A program made the translations under genes and the position numbers. Shown here one piece after another: positions 37,064 to 46,149 of a DNA stretch of 64,000 nt. The notes under the pieces are model-generated. The model searched no databases, was not told the DNA's origin, and worked only from the letters and a program-made list of their open reading frames with translations. Location: NCBI RefSeq assembly GCF_008039615.1, contig NZ_VDUZ01000008.1:124001-188000 (forward strand). Reading direction: 5' to 3'. This DNA comes from Vineibacter terrae. GTDB taxonomy: Bacteria; Pseudomonadota; Alphaproteobacteria; Reyranellales; Reyranellaceae. Numbering within the stretch: the stretch's first letter is position 1; each line of letters opens with the position of its first letter.

Positions 37064-37540
37064 TCAACGTGGTGACTTGGAAGGCTTTTCGCCCAGCCAC
37101 CGGTCGAGCCGCTTCCAGATGCCCTTGAGCTCAACCAGGGTGCGATCATCGGCGGTGACCCGGCCGGTGACGAAGACCAGCTCGCGCGTCACCCGGCTGA
37201 CCGCGCCGGTGCATTCGATCCAGTCGCCCGGCCGCCCCGGCGCGACGAAGCTGGCGGCCAGGTCGACCGTCGAGCTGGGCTGCTTGCCGGCGGCGAAGAA
37301 CGCCAGCGCGCCCAGGCACTGGTCCGCGAAGGTGACCAGCATGCCGCCATGCACGATGCCGCCGATATTGAGATGCTTGTCGGCGACACGGAAGCCCCAG
37401 GCGAAGGTGCGGCCGTCCCGGGGCTTGCGTATGTAGAGCGGGCCGACCAGCCCGCCGAAGCCGCTGGCATCGCGCAGCAGCTCGAAATGCGGCGGGACAT
37501 CGGCGGCAGCGGCTGCATTGCCGGCGTCGGGCGGCGTCAT
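37064..37540 (-). CDS. PaaI-family hotdog thioesterase
   Basis: A 158-residue single hotdog domain with the PaaI signature NIGGIVHGGMLVTFADQCLG and the strand SSTVDLAASFVAPGRPGDWI. PaaI-type thioesterases cleave acyl-CoAs, often aromatic. The gene overlaps the next one upstream by ATGA (37537-37540), so the two are coupled. Confidence 0.85.
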   Translation of the reverse strand: MTPPDAGNAAAAADVPPHFELLRDASGFGGLVGPLYIRKPRDGRTFAWGFRVADKHLNIGGIVHGGMLVTFADQCLGALAFFAAGKQPSSTVDLAASFVAPGRPGDWIECTGAVSRVTRELVFVTGRVTADDRTLVELKGIWKRLDRWLGEKPSKSPR

Positions 37541-38481
37541 GCCGCCGACCCGGCGCGCTTGGCGCCGTCCCAGTCCTTCAGCGCCACCGAGGCGCTGTAG
37601 CTCAGCAGCTTCTTGCCGCCCTGGGTCACGAGCCCGGTGGTGAAGCCCAGCGAACGGGTGACCCGCGCCAGGTCGACCGTCGATTCCAGCGGGACGCCCA
37701 GCGTGCTGCTGCCGGCCAGGAACTCGGCCGAGAAGGTGGCGGTGTAGGGCGCCTTGCCCGTGTTGGCCGTGATGCTGGTGCAGAGCGCGTTGTCGGCGAA
37801 GGTCATCAGCATGCCGCCATGGAAGGACGCGCCCGAGTTCTGCATGTAGGGGAAGGTCGGCTGCAGCACATGCACCTGATCGCCGGCCTGCCGGTAGAAG
37901 GTGGGGCCCAGCAGGGTGGTGAACGGGCTGGGCCGCAGCACGGGCGCATAGCCCTCCGGCAGCGGCACGTCGGCAGGCGGCCCGGGTGGGCGCGTGCCGC
38001 CGGGCACGACCGCCAGGCCGCTGTCGTTGCGCCGTCCCATGGCCTTGTCGCGCGCGACATGCCGGCACACGCCGCTATAGGTGGCGAGCCGGCGCCCCTG
38101 CTGCGTGACCGAGCCGCGCACGAAGGCGAGCCGGCCAGTGACCTGGGTGGCTTCGCCCATTGATTCGATAGCCGGGCCGATCTGGCCGCCAGCAAGGAAC
38201 TGGACAGTCAGGCTCAGCGTCATGGCGAAGCTGCCCGGCATCTGTCCGCCCGATGCGGCGTAGCCGGCAGCCGAGCACAGCGCGTAGTCGGCGAAGGTCA
38301 GCAGCACCCCGCCATGCAGGACGCCGCCACCATTGGCGTGCCGCTCCTGGGTCGGCATCACGCAATGAATGCCGTCGTTCTGGCGCTGGTAATAGATCGG
38401 CCCAACATAGTCCTCGAACGGATCGCTCGGGTCATAGAGCTTGTAGCCCGACAGATCGGGCGCCAGCAGCGTATCCGGCAC
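37537..38481 (-). CDS. Double-hotdog thioesterase-like protein
   Basis: A 314-residue protein made of two consecutive hotdog domains: the first with GGVLHGGVLLTFADYALCSA, the second with GASFHGGMLMTFADNALCTS, joined by a proline-rich linker (~155-170). Each is similar to the single-domain protein that follows, so three related domains lie head to tail. GTG 38481 is the start; GAGG lies 7 bases upstream. Substrate unknown, presumably acyl-CoA. Confidence 0.82.
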   Translation of the reverse strand: MPDTLLAPDLSGYKLYDPSDPFEDYVGPIYYQRQNDGIHCVMPTQERHANGGGVLHGGVLLTFADYALCSAAGYAASGGQMPGSFAMTLSLTVQFLAGGQIGPAIESMGEATQVTGRLAFVRGSVTQQGRRLATYSGVCRHVARDKAMGRRNDSGLAVVPGGTRPPGPPADVPLPEGYAPVLRPSPFTTLLGPTFYRQAGDQVHVLQPTFPYMQNSGASFHGGMLMTFADNALCTSITANTGKAPYTATFSAEFLAGSSTLGVPLESTVDLARVTRSLGFTTGLVTQGGKKLLSYSASVALKDWDGAKRAGSAA

Positions 38482-38584
38482 GACAAATCCTCTTTGAACG
38501 GACGTTCGCGCTGTATTACGGGAAAAGGTGCAGGGACGGAAGCGGCCGGCCGATTTCCGCCCTGCGGACAGCAAGGAGCGCACC

Positions 38585-39364
38585 GTGGCAGAGCACAAGG
38601 TCGAGATCGTCCGCGAGTCCCGCAACGGCGGCATCGTCGCCCATGTGATGTACGACAATGCGCGGCGGCTCAACATCGTGAACCCGCCGGCGCTGGCCGA
38701 CCTCGTGCGGGCGTTCGAGGACATCGCCCGCGACGAGCAGGTGCGCGTGGTCGTCTTCTCGGGTGTCGGCGGCAAGGCCTTCATCGGCGGCGCCGACATC
38801 AAGCACATGGCGGCGCTGAAGACCGCCGACGAGGGGCGTGCCTTCATCACGTCGATCCACAAGCTCTGCCAGGCGATCCGTGATTGCCCGGTGCCGGTGA
38901 TCGCGCGGCTCGAAGGCTACACGCTGGGGGCGGGGCTCGAGGTGGCGGCGGCGTGCGATATCCGCATCGCCACGGAAAGCGCCGCGTTCGGCATGCCCGA
39001 GGTCAGGGTCGGCATCCCCTCGGTGATCGAGGCGGCGCTGCTGCCGCGCCTGATCGGATGGGGACGCACCTCATGGCTTCTGATGGCGGCGGAGAACATC
39101 GGCGCCCGCAAGGCCGAAGAGTGGGGCCTTCTCGAGCAGGTCGTGAAGACCGCGGAGATCGGCGCCGCGATCGATCGTTGCGTGCAGTCGATCCTCGAAG
39201 GCACGCCCAAGGCGATCCGGGCGCAGAAGGCGCTGATGCGGCGCTGGGAGGAGCTGCCGCTGTCCGGCGCCATCCAGGTCGGCATCGACTCCTTCGCGCA
39301 GTCCGTGACCACGGGCGAGCACACCGAGAAGATGACCGCCTTCATCAACCGCAAGCGCGGGTAG
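38585..39364 (+). CDS. Enoyl-CoA hydratase/isomerase-family protein
   Basis: A 259-residue crotonase-fold enzyme. The oxyanion-hole segment FIGGADIKHM, the catalytic glutamate helices GAGLEVAAACD and GMPEVRVGIP are present, so hydratase activity is credible. Starts with GTG 38585, with AAGGAG 6 bases upstream. It is divergent from the hotdog thioesterases and followed by an AtuA-family gene, a context that suggests acyl-CoA catabolism. Confidence 0.88.
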   Translation: MAEHKVEIVRESRNGGIVAHVMYDNARRLNIVNPPALADLVRAFEDIARDEQVRVVVFSGVGGKAFIGGADIKHMAALKTADEGRAFITSIHKLCQAIRDCPVPVIARLEGYTLGAGLEVAAACDIRIATESAAFGMPEVRVGIPSVIEAALLPRLIGWGRTSWLLMAAENIGARKAEEWGLLEQVVKTAEIGAAIDRCVQSILEGTPKAIRAQKALMRRWEELPLSGAIQVGIDSFAQSVTTGEHTEKMTAFINRKRG

Positions 39365-39372
39365 GTCACACC

Positions 39373-39451
39373 GTCATGTCGAGCGCAGCGAGACATCTCC
39401 CGTGTATGGAGTCTCCGTTCGCGGAAGATTCCTCGCTGCGCTTCGAATGAC
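39373..39451. repeat. Intergenic inverted repeat (type B), copy 1
   Basis: The arms GTCATGTCGAGCGCAGCGAG (39373-39392) and CTCGCTGCGCTTCGAATGAC (39432-39451) are near-perfect inverted repeats around a 39-base loop. A related element, with GTCATCCCGAGCG-type arms, is at 43574-43638. Confidence 0.65.
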
Positions 39452-39482
39452 AGTTTTCAGGTATGGATCGGGAGGAATGATC

Positions 39483-41309
39483 ATGGGCGGCAAGACGGTC
39501 CGCATCGGCGGCAGCTCAGGCTTCTGGGGCGACACGGAGACGGCGGCCATCCAGCTCGTGCGCCACGGCAAGATCGACTACCTCGTCAGCGACTATCTGG
39601 CCGAGGTCACGATGTCGATCATGGCGGCGCAGAAGATGCGCAACCCGCAGGCGGGCTATGCCACCGACTTCGCGACCGCGGTCATGGCGCCGCTGGCGCG
39701 CGAGATCGCCGACAAGAAGATCAAGGTGGTGACCAACGCCGGCGGCGTGAATCCGCAGGCCTGCCGCGACGCCGTGCTGAAGGCCTGCGAGGCCGCCGGC
39801 GTGAAGCTGAGGGTGGCGGTCGTGCAAGGCGACGACCTGATGCCGCAGGTGCAGCGGTTCCGTGACGCCGGCATCAAGGAGATGGATGGCGATGCGCCGC
39901 TGCCGGCGAAGATCACCAGCATGAATGCCTATCTCGGCGGCTTCCCCATCGCGCGGGCGCTGGCCGAGGGGGCCGACGTGGTGATCACCGGCCGCTGCGT
40001 CGACTCGGCCGTCACCCTGGGGCCGCTGATCCACGAGTTCGGCTGGACGATGGAAGACTACGACCGGCTCGCATCCGGCACCCTGGCCGGGCATATCCTG
40101 GAGTGCGGCGCGCAGTGCAACGGCGGCAACTTCACCGATTGGCAGCTGGTGCCGGACTACGACAACATGGGCTTTCCCATCGCCGAGGTCTCGGCCGACG
40201 GCAGCTTCGTGCTTTCCAAGCCCGACGGCACCGGCGGCCTGATCACCACCGCCACGGTCGCCGAGCAGATGCTCTACGAGATCGGCGATCCGCGCGCCTA
40301 CATGGTGCCCGACGTGGCCTGCGACTTCACGCAGGCGCGCTATGAGCAGGTCGGAAAGGACAAGGTGCGGATCTCAGGCGTGACGGGACGGGCGCCGACC
40401 GACAGCTACAAGGTCTCGACCACCTGGCCGGACGGCTTCAAGTTCGCCTCGATCTTCATGCTCAGCGGCATCGACGCGGTGGCCAAGGGCCGCCACAGCG
40501 CCGAGATGATCATCAAGAAGACGCGCCGCATGTTCCGCGAGAAGAACCTGGGCGACTACCGCGAGGTCAGCATCGAGGTGATCGGCGGCGAGGACACCTA
40601 CGGCCCGCACAGCCGCGCCGCCGATGCGCGCGAGGTGGTGGTCAAGATCGCGGCACGGCACGATCAGAAGGAGGCGCTGGGGCTGCTGGGCCGCGAGATC
40701 GCGCCCATGGCGACCGGCGGCGTGGTCGGCATGTCGGGATCATTTGGCGCCGGCCGGGTCGCGCCCTCGCCGGTGATCCGCATGTTCTCCTGCCTGGTGC
40801 CCAAGACGATGGTGCCGGTCACGGTCGAGCTGGAGGGCAGGACCATCGCGGTCGACCCTGGTGCGCCGCCGGGCGGCTTTCATGCCGGCCTGCTGCCGCA
40901 GGAGGCACCGCCGGCGCCGCCGTTGCCGATGACAGGCCCCGACGCTGCGACCGAGACCGTGCCGCTGGTGGCGCTGGCCTATGGCCGCTCCGGCGACAAG
41001 GGCGACAACGCCAATATCGGCATCTTCGCGCGCAAGCCGGCCTACGAGCCGATCCTCGATGCCGAGGTGACGGAAGAGGCGGTGGCGAAGTGGTTCGCGC
41101 ACCGCATCAACGGCAAGGTGACGCGCTGGCGTCTGCCCGGCATCGGCGGCTTCAATTTCCTGCTGCGCGAAGCCCTGGGCGGTGGCGGCATGGCCTCGAT
41201 CAAGGCGGATCCGCTGGCCAAGGCCTTCGCCCAGATGCTGCTCGACATGCCCGTGCGCGTGCCACCGGCGGTTGCCGGGGAGCTCAAGGCAGCACAGAAG
41301 GCGGCCTGA
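39483..41309 (+). CDS. AtuA-family acyclic terpene utilisation protein
   Basis: A 608-residue protein. The N-terminal ~450 residues match the AtuA family (KTVRIGGSSGFWGDTETAAI, DYLVSDYLAEVTMSIMAA, DVVITGRCVDSAVTLG), and the C-terminal ~100 residues (ALAYGRSGDKGDNANIGI) form the usual second, ferredoxin-like domain. AtuA is needed for citronellol/geraniol breakdown in Pseudomonas, but its reaction is not established, and homologues are common in acyl-CoA clusters. ATG 39483 has GGAGG 7 bases upstream. The enoyl-CoA hydratase gene precedes it. Confidence 0.88.
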   Translation: MGGKTVRIGGSSGFWGDTETAAIQLVRHGKIDYLVSDYLAEVTMSIMAAQKMRNPQAGYATDFATAVMAPLAREIADKKIKVVTNAGGVNPQACRDAVLKACEAAGVKLRVAVVQGDDLMPQVQRFRDAGIKEMDGDAPLPAKITSMNAYLGGFPIARALAEGADVVITGRCVDSAVTLGPLIHEFGWTMEDYDRLASGTLAGHILECGAQCNGGNFTDWQLVPDYDNMGFPIAEVSADGSFVLSKPDGTGGLITTATVAEQMLYEIGDPRAYMVPDVACDFTQARYEQVGKDKVRISGVTGRAPTDSYKVSTTWPDGFKFASIFMLSGIDAVAKGRHSAEMIIKKTRRMFREKNLGDYREVSIEVIGGEDTYGPHSRAADAREVVVKIAARHDQKEALGLLGREIAPMATGGVVGMSGSFGAGRVAPSPVIRMFSCLVPKTMVPVTVELEGRTIAVDPGAPPGGFHAGLLPQEAPPAPPLPMTGPDAATETVPLVALAYGRSGDKGDNANIGIFARKPAYEPILDAEVTEEAVAKWFAHRINGKVTRWRLPGIGGFNFLLREALGGGGMASIKADPLAKAFAQMLLDMPVRVPPAVAGELKAAQKAA

Positions 41310-41313
41310 ATCC

Positions 41314-41449
41314 CCTCTCCCGCGAGCGGGAGAGGGAGGGGCCCACGCGCAGCGTGGGAGGGTGAGGGCTACAGACAAGATGCCTCGTCTCTAAGCCCTC
41401 ACCCGCCGAACGCTTCGCGTTCGTCGACCTCTCCCGCCTGCGGGAGAGG
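41314..41449. repeat. Palindromic intergenic repeat, copy 2 (type A)
   Basis: A 136-base element bounded by CCTCTCCCGC and GCGGGAGAGG, with the same inner palindromes (GGGTGAGGG/CCCTCACCC) as the copy at 13444-13589. It lies between the convergent AtuA and vWA-protein genes. It has no coding frame of its own. Confidence 0.8.
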
Positions 41450-41458
41450 TGAAGATGT

Positions 41459-43510
41459 TCACTTCACGACGATCGGCCGTCGCGCCAGCACCTCGCTGTC
41501 GCTGGTGACGTAGCGCAGCTCGTATGCGCCCGGATCGGCCGGCAGGACCAGCTTGCCGTCCTCGGGCTCGGTGCCGTTGGTGTTGAAGTACTCGGTATAG
41601 GCGCTCTTCTCTGCGTCGGGGCGTACGACAGTGATGAAGTCGCCCTCGTTGTTGGGCCCGGTCCACGTCACCCGGATGCGGGCGCCGGTCGGCGCGGACG
41701 CCGGCGCCGCCAGCGTCGCTGTGACGGCAGTGACGGTGATCGGCCTGCGGGCCACGACCTCGTTGCTCTGGCCGGTGACGTAGCGCAGCTCATAGCTGCC
41801 GGGCTGGCCGGGCAGCTTCAGCGTCTGCTCGTCCGGGTCGGCGTCCCTGGTGTTGAAGTACGTGCCGTAGGCGCTCTTCGGCTCGTCGGGCTTCACCACC
41901 GTGATGAAGTCGCCGTCGCCGTTGGGGCCGGTCCATTTCACCTTGATGTGTGCCCCGGCCGGGCCGTTGGCCGCCGCCTCGATCGTGGCCCGCGTCGTGG
42001 TGGCCACGATGCGGTGGCGGGCGAGGACCTCGTTGCTCTGGCCGGTGACGTAGCGCAGCTCATAGGTGCCGGGCTGGTCGGGCAGGCGCAGCGTCTGCCC
42101 GTCAGGGCTGGCATCCCGGGTGTTGAAGTAGTCGGTGTACTCACTCCTGGCCGCGTCGGGCTTGACCAGGGTGATGAAGTCGCCGGCGTTGTTGGGGCCG
42201 GTCCAGACCACCTTGATCCGGCTGCCGGCGGGCGCGCTTTCCACCGCCTGCAGCTCGACCTGGGCGGGAGCCGCCACGACCGTGCGTCGCGCCAGGATCT
42301 GGTTGGTCTCGCCGGTGACGTAGCGGATCTCGTAGGTGTCCGCCTTGTCCGGCACGCGCACCTTGGCCGGACTGCCATTGCGCGTGTCGGCGTAGTCGCG
42401 ATAGGCGCTCTTGTCGGCGGCCGGCGGCACGACCGTGATGAAGTCGCCGGGGCCGTTGGGGCCGGTCCAGCCGACATCGACCGTGCCGCCGATCGTGATC
42501 GTCTCGACCGCTTCCAGCGTGGCCAGCGCCGGCGTCACGTCGATCGGCTGGCGTGCCAGCGCCTTGCCCGCGGCATTGCCATAGACGACGTCGTAGCGGC
42601 CGGGCTTGTCCGGCGCCCGCAACGGCGCTGGATTGCCGGCAGCTGTCTCGGTCATGTTGCCGCTGTCGCCCTCGGTGCCGGGCGCGACAAAGGCGATGTA
42701 GTCGCCCTTGGCGTTCGGGCCGGTCCAGGCGACCGAAAGCGCGCTGCCGGCGGTCACGGATGCCGGTGCTGTCAGCGTTGCCTTGGGCAGTGCCGGGTTG
42801 GGTGCCGGGCGCGCCGGTACCGGCGGCGGTGTCGGCGCGGCGGCCGCGCGTCCGGCCTGTGTCAGCGCTTCGTGCAGCGCGGCTGCATCCTTGGCGCTGA
42901 AGTACGTGCCGCCGGTCGCGCGGGCAAGGCAGCGCAGGCCGCCTTCGTCCTGGCGCTGCACGTTGAAGCCGATGACGTGGGTCCGGAAGTCGACACCCAG
43001 CTTCTTGAGCTCGGCGCCCACGGCGCAGGGATCGGCCTTGCAGGTCTCGATGCCGTCGCTGATCAGGATCACCGTGGCGCTCTGCTCGGTGAAGCGCAGC
43101 GACTGGGCCGCCTGCCTCACGGCCTCCGACAGCGGCGTCATGCCCTTGGGCTGAATGCCGCCGACGACGGTCATGACGCGCGTCACATCGAGCCTGCCGG
43201 CGGGCACCAGCAGCTCGATATCGCTGCAATCGTTCTTGCGCCGGTGCCCGTAGGCCATCAGCCCGACCTCGACCTTGGGGTCCCAACCCTTCAGCAGGTC
43301 ACCCAGCGCCTCGCGCGCGATCGCGATCTTGGGCCGCCCGCCCACCGGGGCCAGCATGCTGCCGGAGGCGTCGAGCACGATGATGGTCCGCGGCGGCCCG
43401 TCGGCGTTCTTGCTGGCGGTGGGCTGGGCGGTCGTGGGACCGGAGGGAAAGGTGGCAGCGAGGGTGGCAACGACGACGACGGACAACCAGGCACTGACGC
43501 GCACGCGCAT
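41459..43510 (-). CDS. von Willebrand factor A protein with five tandem Ig-like repeats
   Basis: A 683-residue exported protein. A signal peptide (1-28) is followed by a vWA domain with an intact MIDAS motif (IIVLDASGSM, and KGMTPLSEAV, ILISDGIETC). A Pro-rich linker (~225-240) leads to five similar repeats of 88-90 residues, each with WTGPNxxGDFITVV, NTRxxxP and PGxYELRYVTGQSNEVLARR segments. Two repeats share a 40-base DNA stretch exactly, so the array grew recently. It probably binds a partner outside the cell; no catalytic domain was seen. Confidence 0.85.
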   Translation of the reverse strand: MRVRVSAWLSVVVVATLAATFPSGPTTAQPTASKNADGPPRTIIVLDASGSMLAPVGGRPKIAIAREALGDLLKGWDPKVEVGLMAYGHRRKNDCSDIELLVPAGRLDVTRVMTVVGGIQPKGMTPLSEAVRQAAQSLRFTEQSATVILISDGIETCKADPCAVGAELKKLGVDFRTHVIGFNVQRQDEGGLRCLARATGGTYFSAKDAAALHEALTQAGRAAAAPTPPPVPARPAPNPALPKATLTAPASVTAGSALSVAWTGPNAKGDYIAFVAPGTEGDSGNMTETAAGNPAPLRAPDKPGRYDVVYGNAAGKALARQPIDVTPALATLEAVETITIGGTVDVGWTGPNGPGDFITVVPPAADKSAYRDYADTRNGSPAKVRVPDKADTYEIRYVTGETNQILARRTVVAAPAQVELQAVESAPAGSRIKVVWTGPNNAGDFITLVKPDAARSEYTDYFNTRDASPDGQTLRLPDQPGTYELRYVTGQSNEVLARHRIVATTTRATIEAAANGPAGAHIKVKWTGPNGDGDFITVVKPDEPKSAYGTYFNTRDADPDEQTLKLPGQPGSYELRYVTGQSNEVVARRPITVTAVTATLAAPASAPTGARIRVTWTGPNNEGDFITVVRPDAEKSAYTEYFNTNGTEPEDGKLVLPADPGAYELRYVTSDSEVLARRPIVVK

Positions 43511-43573
43511 ATCACCTCCGGTGAGAAACCGGCGGGACTATCGTCGCAATGCCCGTTCCATGCAAACAAAGGC

Positions 43574-43638
43574 TGTCATCCCGAGCGAAGCGAGGATCTT
43601 TATGGATCGAGGATCCATTTCGCTGCGCTCGGGATGAC
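43574..43638. repeat. Intergenic inverted repeat (type B), copy 2
   Basis: GTCATCCCGAGCGAAGCGAG and its near inverse, ending GCTGCGCTCGGGATGAC, flank a short centre with GATC steps. It is the same family as 39373-39451. It lies between the starts and ends of oppositely placed genes and does not code. Confidence 0.65.
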
Positions 43639-43651
43639 GGTCGTCTCCGCC

Positions 43652-44536
43652 TCAGCTCACGGGCGTGCCGGCGCGCGCCACCGTGCGCCAAGTCTCGAAC
43701 GTCTCATCGCCGATGCCGTCGAGCATGGCGCGCAGGGCACGCATGACCGGCAGCGACGCCGCATCGCCGCCGATCGCCAGCGCCAGGTCGAGGTCCTTGC
43801 GTATGATGGCCTGCAGCGAGTTGAAATCGGCTCGTGTCGGCGCCCAGGCGGCGTAGGCGTCGCTGGCATCGCGAGCGCCGTGGGTGAAGAAGTTCCGGCC
43901 GCTGCTGGCCTCGAACACCGGCACCGCGTCCTCGAGGCGAAGGCCATTGTCGAGTCCGATGCGGTAGGCTTCGGCCGCGACCATGATGCTGGCGATGCCC
44001 ATGGCGTTGTTGACGATCTTGGTCGCCTGGCCCGCGCCCAGCGCACCGCATCGGAACAGGCTCGTGCCCATGCTCGCCATCAGGGGCTGCAGGGCGTCCA
44101 GGTCGTCGGCGCGGCCGCCCATCATGATCGCCAGCGTGCCGTCGCGTGCCTTGACCACGCCGCCGCTGATCGGCGCGTCGACGACACGGATGCCCAAAGG
44201 CTCCAGCTCGCGCTGCAGCTCGTGCATCGAGGCCGGCGCCACCGTGCCCATGACCACGAGCAGGGGCGGTGTCCCGGACAGTCCGGCGCGCAGGCCGCCT
44301 TCACCCAGCGCCACCTGTCGCGCCTGGTCGGGCGTCGCGACGAGGATGATCACCACGTCGCAGCCGGCGCAATCGGCCGCCCGCGTGGTCGTGGCGACAC
44401 CGAGCTCGGCGAAGGGCGCCAGCGCCTTGTCGCTGGTATCGCAGACGGTGAGTTCGTAGCCGGCCGCGTGGATGCGCCGGGCCATGGGGTTGCCCATGGC
44501 CCCGACGCCGATCACCGCCACTTTCCGGATGGTCAT
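43652..44536 (-). CDS. 3-Hydroxyisobutyrate dehydrogenase-family NAD(P)-dependent oxidoreductase
   Basis: A 294-residue beta-hydroxyacid dehydrogenase. The Rossmann motif GVGAMGNPMARRI is at the N-terminus, the substrate-binding DAPISGGVVKARDGTL lies near 125, and the catalytic lysine is in GQATKIVNNAMG. GAGGAG lies upstream of ATG 44536. It ends 10 bases before the SDR gene's stop on the same strand, so the two are likely co-transcribed. The true substrate is not shown by the sequence. Confidence 0.9.
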   Translation of the reverse strand: MTIRKVAVIGVGAMGNPMARRIHAAGYELTVCDTSDKALAPFAELGVATTTRAADCAGCDVVIILVATPDQARQVALGEGGLRAGLSGTPPLLVVMGTVAPASMHELQRELEPLGIRVVDAPISGGVVKARDGTLAIMMGGRADDLDALQPLMASMGTSLFRCGALGAGQATKIVNNAMGIASIMVAAEAYRIGLDNGLRLEDAVPVFEASSGRNFFTHGARDASDAYAAWAPTRADFNSLQAIIRKDLDLALAIGGDAASLPVMRALRAMLDGIGDETFETWRTVARAGTPVS

Positions 44537-44546
44537 GGCCGGCTCC

Positions 44547-45299
44547 TCAATGGATGGTGACGCCGCTGTCGACCGGCAGGACCTGCCCGGTGACCACGCG
44601 CGCTTCGTCGGAGCCGAGGTAGACCGCCATCTGCGCGATGTCGAGCGGCTGGCAGGGGCCCAGCAAGTGCGTGTCGGACAGGCCGCGAAGCTCGGGACGC
44701 TCGGCAAGCAGGCGCGCGATGCGCGGCGTCAGCACGAGGCCGGGCGCGATCGCGTTCACGCGGATCTTGTTGGCGGCATACTCGGCCGCCATGGAGCGCG
44801 TGAGGGATGAGACGCCGCCCTTGGCAGCTGTGTAGCAGTCGCGCTCCGGCAGCGCCATCTGCGCCACCATGGACGACATGTTGATGACCGAGCCGCCGCC
44901 CGCCTTGATCATCTCGGGGATCGCGTGCTTGCAGCACAGGAACGTGCCGTAGAGGTCGAGCTTGATGACGCGCCAGAACTCGGAGTCGGGCGCGTCCGTG
45001 ACCCGCGCGTCGGCGGCGCTGGAGCCGCCGGCCACGTTGCACAGCACATCCAGCCGGCCGAAGCGTGCGACTGTCTTGGCGACCGCGGCGCGCACGCTGT
45101 CGGGATCGGTGATATCGCAGACCAGGGCGAAGCCACGATCGCCGGCCGATGCGGCCTGCAGCGACTCCTGCACGCCGTCGGCCAGGATGTCGACGGCCGC
45201 GATCGAGGCGCCTTCCTCGATATAGCGCGCGCAGATCGCGCGTCCAATTCCGCCGGCCGCGCCGGTGATGAAAGCGACCTTGCCCGTGAGCCTGTTCAT
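44547..45299 (-). CDS. Short-chain dehydrogenase/reductase
   Basis: A 250-residue SDR. Cofactor motif TGAAGGIGRA, the NVAG (N in CNVAGG) and active-site serine (NMSSMVAQ) with YxxxK (CYTAAK) are present, so the enzyme should be active. Substrate unknown. AGGAAGG lies upstream of ATG 45299. It forms a pair with the hydroxyisobutyrate dehydrogenase-like gene, and both are divergent from the protocatechuate genes. Confidence 0.9.
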   Translation of the reverse strand: MNRLTGKVAFITGAAGGIGRAICARYIEEGASIAAVDILADGVQESLQAASAGDRGFALVCDITDPDSVRAAVAKTVARFGRLDVLCNVAGGSSAADARVTDAPDSEFWRVIKLDLYGTFLCCKHAIPEMIKAGGGSVINMSSMVAQMALPERDCYTAAKGGVSSLTRSMAAEYAANKIRVNAIAPGLVLTPRIARLLAERPELRGLSDTHLLGPCQPLDIAQMAVYLGSDEARVVTGQVLPVDSGVTIH

Positions 45300-45446
45300 C
45301 AGCCTTCCTCTCGTCTCGGGTTGCCGTTGGATACTTGACGCTGCAGGGGGTGTTGGCCAAGGCATTTCCGGGCTGTGTGCCGGCCGGGATTGACCGTCGG
45401 CGGCGCCCGGGATAGGTGCGCTGTGAGGCGGACACGGGAGGAGCGC

Positions 45447-46148
45447 ATGGACGTGATCGGCTATCGACGGATCGTGCCGGGCACGCAGCCGGAATATCTG
45501 CATCCGGCCTATGCGTCATCGGTGAAGCGCGCGCCGGGCAGGAAGCTGGTGCTGCTGCCGCAGACCCTGAGCGAGGTGACGGGGCCGGTGTTCGGCCATG
45601 ACCGGGTCGGACCGGACGACAACGATCTGACCAAGGGACATGACGGCGCGCCGATCGGCGAGCGCATCATCGTCACCGGCCGCGTGCTGGACGGCGACGG
45701 CCGGCCGGTGCCACACACGCTGGTCGAGCTCTGGCAGTGCAACGCCACGGGCCGCTACCGGCACGACAACGACCAGCACGATGCGCCCCTGGATCCGAAC
45801 TTCACCGGCGCCGGGCGCGCGATCACCGATGCTGACGGCATCTACACGTTCACCACCATCAAGCCGGGCGCCTATCCGTGGCGCAATCACCACAATGCCT
45901 GGCGGCCGCAGCACCTGCATTTCTCGCTGTTCGGCCCGAGCTTCATGACCCGCCTGGTGACGCAGATGTACTTCCCCGGCGATCCGTTGCTGCCGCTCGA
46001 TCCGATCTTCAACTGCGTCACCGACGCACGGGCGCGGGAGCGCATGATCTGCAGTTTCGACATCGACGCCACGGTGCCGGAGTTCGCGCTGGGCTACCGC
46101 TTCGATATCGTGCTGCGCGGCCGCGATGCCACGCCGATGGAGGCCTGA
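45447..46148 (+). CDS. pcaH: Protocatechuate 3,4-dioxygenase beta subunit
   Basis: A 233-residue intradiol dioxygenase subunit carrying the catalytic iron. Iron-ligand region: tyrosine in GRYRHDND and the histidine pair in RPQHLHFSLFG, with the TIKPGAYPWRNHHNAWRP region also conserved. GGAGGAG precedes ATG 45447. pcaG follows with one base between. Ring cleavage of protocatechuate to beta-carboxymuconate is the known reaction. Confidence 0.93.
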   Translation: MDVIGYRRIVPGTQPEYLHPAYASSVKRAPGRKLVLLPQTLSEVTGPVFGHDRVGPDDNDLTKGHDGAPIGERIIVTGRVLDGDGRPVPHTLVELWQCNATGRYRHDNDQHDAPLDPNFTGAGRAITDADGIYTFTTIKPGAYPWRNHHNAWRPQHLHFSLFGPSFMTRLVTQMYFPGDPLLPLDPIFNCVTDARARERMICSFDIDATVPEFALGYRFDIVLRGRDATPMEA

Positions 46149-46149
46149 G

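Noticed and set aside
41948-44560. An 870-residue plus-strand frame opposite the vWA protein and dehydrogenase genes
   Set aside because: Same shadow effect; it crosses two real genes and an intergenic repeat and shows no family resemblance.
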